A stretch of 64,000 nt of DNA. It comes from Crocodylus rhombifer (taxonomy: Eukaryota; Chordata; Crocodylia; Crocodylidae). The position numbers and the translations under genes are program-made. The DNA lies in contig JAVSML010001068.1 in NCBI GenBank assembly GCA_038503035.1, forward strand, positions 231,591 through 295,590, read 5' to 3'. A model generated the notes under the pieces. The model was not told the DNA's origin. It saw only the letters and a program-made list of their open reading frames with translations, and made no database searches. Positions within the stretch are counted from its first letter, which is position 1; each line of letters opens with the position of its first letter. Shown piece after piece: positions 59,270 to 64,000 of the stretch.

Positions 59270-59410
59270 TCAGGGGTTCTCAATCTTTTTGGACTCAGGG
59301 TACCTTCACCGGTCCTGAGGCACCCCTCATAACTTTTTTAAATTGGGTACCACTCAATTTACAAAACTAATTTACATATTACAGTATTTACCTCTTTACA
59401 CAAGGGCTGA
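59270..59410 (+). mobile_element. Possible hAT end fragment
   Basis: CAGGGGTTCTCAATCTTTTT is a hAT-like terminus (compare CAGNGGTTCTCAACCTTT ends). It is followed by GGTACCTTCACCGGTCC and GAGGCACCCCTCATAAC. No partner terminus was found. Confidence 0.4.
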
Positions 59411-60189
59411 ACAAAAAGGATGGAGGATCTTCCAGGCAGGGACTAGCTTAACCACTTGTCTCCCTTTTATTTAGACAAACTTTTCAGATTCATAAAAAAC
59501 CTTAGATACATTGTTTCAAAAAGTGTGTGATCTTCTGCTTATGTCCAAGTTGCATGCACACAGTACAGGTAAACAGACTTAATCTGTACATCTGTACATG
59601 TATACTCGCATGAAAACCACCAAGTTGTTCATGCATCGTCACATACCTGGTGTAGTCAATTTGTGGTCATTGGCATCTGGTATTATTTTGTGTGATTAAC
59701 AGAGTAAGCTCCTATGGCTGGGTGATGCAAGACTGTTTCTGCTACAGCAAAGACTGGGGGAACAAGAGGCACCATAATGGCTAGTGTCCAGCTTACCCTG
59801 CCTAGTTATGCTACTGGCTTAACTAAATGTTGTACAGCCTTTAGTCTAGTCAACTGTTTTTAAGAATGGTTAGTAATGAACTGAATGAACAATGTCTTTT
59901 TTTCCTGTCATCTTTTAAGAATGCCAAGTGATTCCCTCAAAGGATGATTTATTTACTTAGTATATTTTCATTATAAAGCTCTTTTTGAGATGAGCACAAG
60001 GGAATGAGTAAGTTCTGTATGGTTTGAAGTCCTGTATGGATCAGGTCCAGACCCAGAGCTGTATAATCCAGTACTCCACTGCTTCCAAATTTCTAGACCT
60101 GTGCGGAGTCCTAGTCTCTGTGTGCTAGATCAGGTGTGAAGGGTGGCATGGTGCGCGATCCCAGCACACAGGGCTAGGTGGGGCTGGTG
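59411..60189. other. Non-genic stretch
   Basis: No gene recognised. The last 80 bp (CGCGATCCCAGCACACAGGG) belong with the degenerate repeat that resumes at 61370. Confidence 0.45.
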
Positions 60190-60270
60190 TAGGGTTACCA
60201 TATTTGCAGATCCAAAAAAAGAGGACATCTGTCATGGGGAGCAGGGAGGGGGATATGATGCGGGGGGACG

Positions 60271-60559
60271 GGGCAATGACATGCCGGTGCCCTGCCCCTG
60301 CCCATTCTGTTGCCCCTCACTGACAAGCCACACCTCCTGCTGCTTGGGAGTGAGGGGTACTTGCAGTGCTGGGGTCATTGGATCTGGAGTAAGGGGCAGC
60401 AGCAGGAGGTGTGGCTTGTCAGTGAGGGGCAACAGAATGGGCAGGGGCAGGGCACCGGCATGTCATTGCCCCTCACTGACAAGCCACACCTCCTGCTGCT
60501 GCCCCTTACTCCAGATCCAATGACCCCAGCACTGCAAGTACCCCTCACTCCCAAGCAGC
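60271..60559. repeat. Two overlapping perfect inverted repeats
   Basis: Arms 60271-60344 and 60398-60471 (74 bp each) are exact reverse complements. Arms 60339-60429 and 60469-60559 (91 bp each) are also exact reverse complements. The middle segment therefore exists as an inverted copy between two direct copies. No mismatch found by eye. Confidence 0.93.
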
Positions 60560-60589
60560 AGTACCCTGCTCCCTCCACCCCTTTCTGAT

Positions 60590-61090
60590 GCTCCATACTC
60601 CCAACCCACAGCCCCCTGGTGTTGCCAGTATTCTGCACACCCAACCTGCAGTTACCCATCCCATCCCCCATGCCCCTCATTTCCAATCTGCAGCCCCCTG
60701 CTCCCCACCCAACCCTGATGGTGCCCCTTGCTCCCTACCTGCAGCCCCTCCCCCCCCACCAGTGCCCCTTACTCCAGACCCACAGCCCCCCGAGCCCCTC
60801 CCAGCCCTGTCAGTGCCCCTCACTCCCAATCTGCACCCCCCTGCCCTGCCCATCAGCCCTGATGGTGGCCCTCCCAACCTGCAGTCCCCTGCCCACCCCT
60901 CGCCCCTGACCTGCAGACCCCCAGCAACTCAGGCAGTGCCTCTCACCCCTGACCTGTGGCTCCTGCCCCCCCCAAACCCTGCTGCTTCCCCTCACTCCCC
61001 ACCCACAGCCCCCTGCCCCCCAACCCCGCCAGTGGCCCCCACTCCCGACTTGCAGCACTCTGCCCCCCAGCCCTGCTGCCCAATTAGCTC
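60590..61090. repeat. C-rich degenerate tandem repeat
   Basis: About 30-35 bp units built on CTGCAGCCCCCTGCCC and CAGTGCCCCTCACTCC. Copies are heavily diverged. Confidence 0.65.
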
Positions 61091-61369
61091 CCACATTGCT
61101 CTCTCACTCTCCATCGCTCCCTCCATCCCCATTTTTTTTTTTATGCTGTTCTTGTGCTCTACTGCAAGGTGATTGGCTTTTGGGGTTCCATGACCCCCTT
61201 GACAGCCAGTCACCTGGCCTGCTGCTCCCATCTGCTCCCAGCCAGCCTGGGATGGCAGAACAACAAAAAACCTGGACATTTTGTTCTTATTTTAAAAACC
61301 TGCTCAGATGCAGCATAGGGGGCCAAAAAAGAGGACATCTGGGAAAACCCACACATATGGGAACCCTAG

Positions 61370-62021
61370 ACTTCTGCCAGACCCAGGATCTGGAGTGCAG
61401 GGCCCAATCACAGTATGCAGGGCAGGGCAGCACAGGCATGATCCCGTCACTAAGGGTGGGGCAGGAGAGGCACGGGCTCAATCCTGGCATGTGGGGCCAG
61501 AAGAAGATGGTGCTAGGCCTCAGGATGCAATTCTGGTGGACAGGGCTAGTATGGTGTGCCAGGGCCTGATCCCAGCATTTGCAGACAGTGCAGGGCCTGA
61601 TCCCAGAGCATGAGGCTTTGGAGAGGTACAGCAAGTTAGGTACAGCAAGTTAGACTTATCCTGGACCTTGGGCTGAAAAGAAACTGTGTGGGCTCCTCCG
61701 ACACTGCATTCCAGTGGTGCAGGTCCACTTTGATGGAGCAGCATGGGTTCAAGGGCAGGTGTTAGAGTGGAGTGTGGAAGCTGGTGTTAGTACAGGTCTG
61801 TGGCAGGCAGGAGCAGGGCAAGCGAGCACTGCATCTGCACAGCTCCACCTTACCCAATGACCAAATCCATTGGGTTCCAGGGACCCCCAAGTTCTGCAAC
61901 AGGCCACACCTCACTGGTCACATCCCCTTCAGTTTCTGGTAGTATACTGAACTACCATCAGGTCAGCTGGAATGGTTCCACAGGCCAGATCCAGCCCACA
62001 GGCCATACGTTTGATCCTATG
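61370..62021. mobile_element. Degenerate repeat ending in a hAT-like terminus
   Basis: Units such as GCCTGATCCCAGCATTTGC and GCTCAATCCTGGCATGTGG recur at 61380-61620. The block ends with GCCAGATCCAGCCCACAGG then CCATACGTTTGATCC, similar to the right end of the element at 58278-58689. The preceding part before 60190 looks like the same block, so the 60190-61369 element may have inserted into it. Confidence 0.45.
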
Positions 62022-62654
62022 AGCTACAGTAAGGGTTTTATCAAGTTATACAGTGTAGTTGCACCATTTGAATTGCTACATCCATGCCACAGACCAAGAA
62101 CTGGTAACACATACTTTATATGGCAGATTGTTTGTGATCTTTTACAAAATAAGTGGGCCGAGCTATCCTGAATTAAATTTCCAAACTTTGATCCTTATTA
62201 AAAGAACCAGTAGTCAACATGAGTATATGAAATTCTGCTCACACTTTTTAAAACATCACAGCAAAATGACCAATTATAATGTTAATTCCATAATATCTGT
62301 AGGTAGAGTAGCTTAAACTTAGAGAAGACATTAAACTGAGGGTTTAAAATACTCCTTTCATTTAACAAGGTGCTTGGAGTAATATTCTAAAAGTTAAGGG
62401 CATATTTTATAATTATTGTATAGCTGGTAGGAATAAATTACCTCCGTAGCCTATATCCCTTCTGAATATATCTTTCCTGAATTTGAGGCTTTATACATTT
62501 ATCTCTAGCTGTGAAACAGTTTATTGTTTGATAAAGTCAGATGGTAAAGGACCACTTGATTAAAATCTGGAAGAGGAAGTAATGTCTGCTTTTGTTTGGG
62601 CCTCTGAAGATGAGACCCCCCTTGCTAAACAATGGAGACAAAGAGAGAATATAT
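62022..62654. other. Non-genic stretch
   Basis: No gene recognised. Confidence 0.5.
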
Positions 62655-62963
62655 CTAGGGTGACCATATGTCCAATTTTTGCCTAGACGATCACGTTTTA
62701 AATGCTTGTCCCAGGTATCCTGTCAGTTTAATCAAATAAACACTTTTATCCTGTTTTCAGTGGCAATGCAGTGCCACTCCAGCAAATGAGGCATGAGAGA
62801 GGGGTCAGATTCACTCCTAGCCCCTCCTGACACCTTTTTGTATTCCATTGAGACTGGAGCACAGAGACAACTGATTATGGTAGAGCACAGAGAGCTGGGG
62901 CAGAGGGTGGGGGAGTGAAAATGGAACGTCCCATTTTAAGACTCAGAATTATGGTAACTCTAC
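62655..62963. mobile_element. MITE-like element, CTAGGGTGACCATA termini
   Basis: The left end CTAGGGTGACCATATGTCC and the reverse complement of the right end, GTAGAGTTACCATAATTCTG, are terminal inverted repeats of a 309-bp non-coding element. The termini match the consensus of the 60190-61369 element (AGGGTKACCATA). Confidence 0.65.
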
Positions 62964-64000
62964 TTACATGCTTACATTTTCAGAAGATGTTTGCCAAAGT
63001 TTCATATCAGTGGTCAATTGCTAAGATAGAAAATTACAACAGAAAAAGGAAACTGATGTGGATCAAAAAATTGATCATGGGAGAAGAATAAAAAACCAGC
63101 TATTCAGTGGAGGCCTTTTGAGTCCCGAAGTGGCCATTAGCGATGGACTCCTGGGCTCTGTATTCTGTGATTCAGTTTCCTAGTCTGTTGTTTCCTGTTG
63201 GGCAGTCTCTCTCAGTGTATTGTTATACCAGGCACAGACACACACACTGTTACTGATATTTCTCTTTTCTTATTTTAAACTTTTCAATTTTATTTTGCCA
63301 ATTTAGGCTGTGAATTATTCTTGGAAATGAATTAAGGTGAATGAAGTGACATGCTGGCTGCAGCTAGCCTTTCTTCATCTCCCAAGTTAATGGAGAGCTA
63401 TGTATGTTATAAAGCAGAGGTTACTTGCTAAATAAATAAATAAAAAGTAAAAACCAGTGTTACCTTACACTGGTGTGCAATAAATATACGGTGTGAACCT
63501 CTGAACCTCATCAGAACAGAGGTCAAGCAATCAGATTTTGAGCAAGAATCTCTATCTACAACACTGGGGTTTTGTGCTTAAACTATCAACAGCAGAGTAC
63601 AGACAGCCGTAAGAGGTATTGAGTAATTTGTGCCATATTGCCATAGTATATACATTTTGAAATGGATATACACGTGAACATGTGACTATTCTTTTTCACA
63701 GGTTAAATATCTCCTGAAAAAGGAAAGAAGAAAATAAATTATAAGGAGAAACTTTCCATTTTTACAAAGCTAGAACGCCACATAACCATATATGCAGCTA
63801 CTGACATTGTATAGACAGCATTCCACCAGTCACTGGAGCTGAATTACACCAACTGGGGATTTGACTCAAAAGTTTTTTAAATGGGCCAAGGCTCCCTTTT
63901 GTTCTCTGCTAAAATAGCATTCCACTATGCTTTATCACTCTCATAATACCCTCAGGTCCATGTTCCTGATATTCTGCCATAAAAGTTTAATTGCTTCTTG
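62964..64000. other. Non-genic stretch
   Basis: AT-rich to the window edge; short AAAT run at 63430-63446. No gene recognised. Confidence 0.5.

Larger units (their letters stand above)
60190..61369. mobile_element. Non-autonomous element with TAGGGTTACCATA termini
   Basis: The left end TAGGGTTACCATATTTGCAG and the reverse complement of the right end, TCTAGGGTTCCCATATGTG, are terminal inverted repeats of a 1.18-kb element. Just inside both ends is AAAAAAGAGGACATCTG in the same orientation. The interior is C-rich with repeated CAGCCCCCTG/CCCCTCACTCC units (about 60590-61090). Open frames to 194 codons are Pro-rich artefacts. Related pieces occur at 4141-4497 and 62655-62963. Confidence 0.7.

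Noticed and set aside
60588..61172. 194-codon Pro-rich frame
   Set aside because: It lies in a C-rich degenerate tandem repeat inside a DNA element; the proline content follows from CCC/CCT codons.
1..64000. A novel microbial-type system (defence island, operon, phage)
   Set aside because: Sequence features are those of vertebrate intergenic DNA; no clustered long frames, ribosome binding sites or operon spacing.

Overview
The window is nuclear DNA of an amniote vertebrate, not of a microbe. It is AT-rich and CpG-poor, has no dense long reading frames, and is packed with interspersed repeats. The best guess is a crocodilian; a turtle is the main alternative. The evidence is several CR1 LINE copies (one ending in the ATTCTATG 3' repeat), many hAT-type miniature elements, tRNA-derived SINEs, a MIR/CORE-SINE-like relic, retroviral-type LTRs and ZBED-type hAT and PIF/Harbinger transposase remnants. 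No complete host protein-coding gene, rRNA, CRISPR array or operon is visible. The stretch reads as an intergenic region or a very long intron.

Layout. 1-5 kb: a (CA)n microsatellite, a GC-richer block with a minus-strand TATA box, and a candidate endogenous retroviral LTR whose duplicated upstream unit is split by a CR1 copy. 5-12 kb: a 5'-truncated CR1, a possible terminal exon of a Harbinger-type transposase, a MIR-like relic, a 0.7-kb inverted-repeat element, and a nearly perfect 90-bp inverted duplication at 11.9-12.1 kb. 12-19 kb: mostly anonymous AT-rich DNA with SINE relics. 19-24 kb: a minus-strand CR1 with a 405-codon open frame, then a solo LTR with TATA box and poly(A) signal. 24-31 kb: two sister copies of one inverted-repeat element and anonymous DNA. 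31.4-35.3 kb: a long CR1 (endonuclease plus reverse transcriptase, containing a 400-N assembly gap) next to an older CR1 fragment. 36.4-37.3 kb: an isolated CpG-rich block with a TATA box, a short frame and a splice-donor-like site. 38.3 kb: a hAT-type miniature element with a perfect 8-bp target duplication. 43.7-44.8 kb: an LTR-like element with pentanucleotide arrays. 51.1-53.3 kb: a broken BED/hAT transposon. 53.5-58 kb: two more LTR-like pieces and a degenerate minisatellite. 58-63 kb: hAT-type and AGGGTKACCATA-terminus elements, one carrying two overlapping perfect inverted repeats.

Almost everything recognisable is transposon or retrovirus derived and broken, by frameshifts, stops or lost catalytic residues. 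Nothing here acts together as a pathway. The parts most worth a second look are the CpG-rich block at 36.5-37.3 kb, the fold-back structures at 11.9 and 60.3 kb, the assembly gap inside CR1, and the two transposase relics. Repeat families were named by motif recognition only; subfamily names and most exact ends need an alignment against a repeat library.
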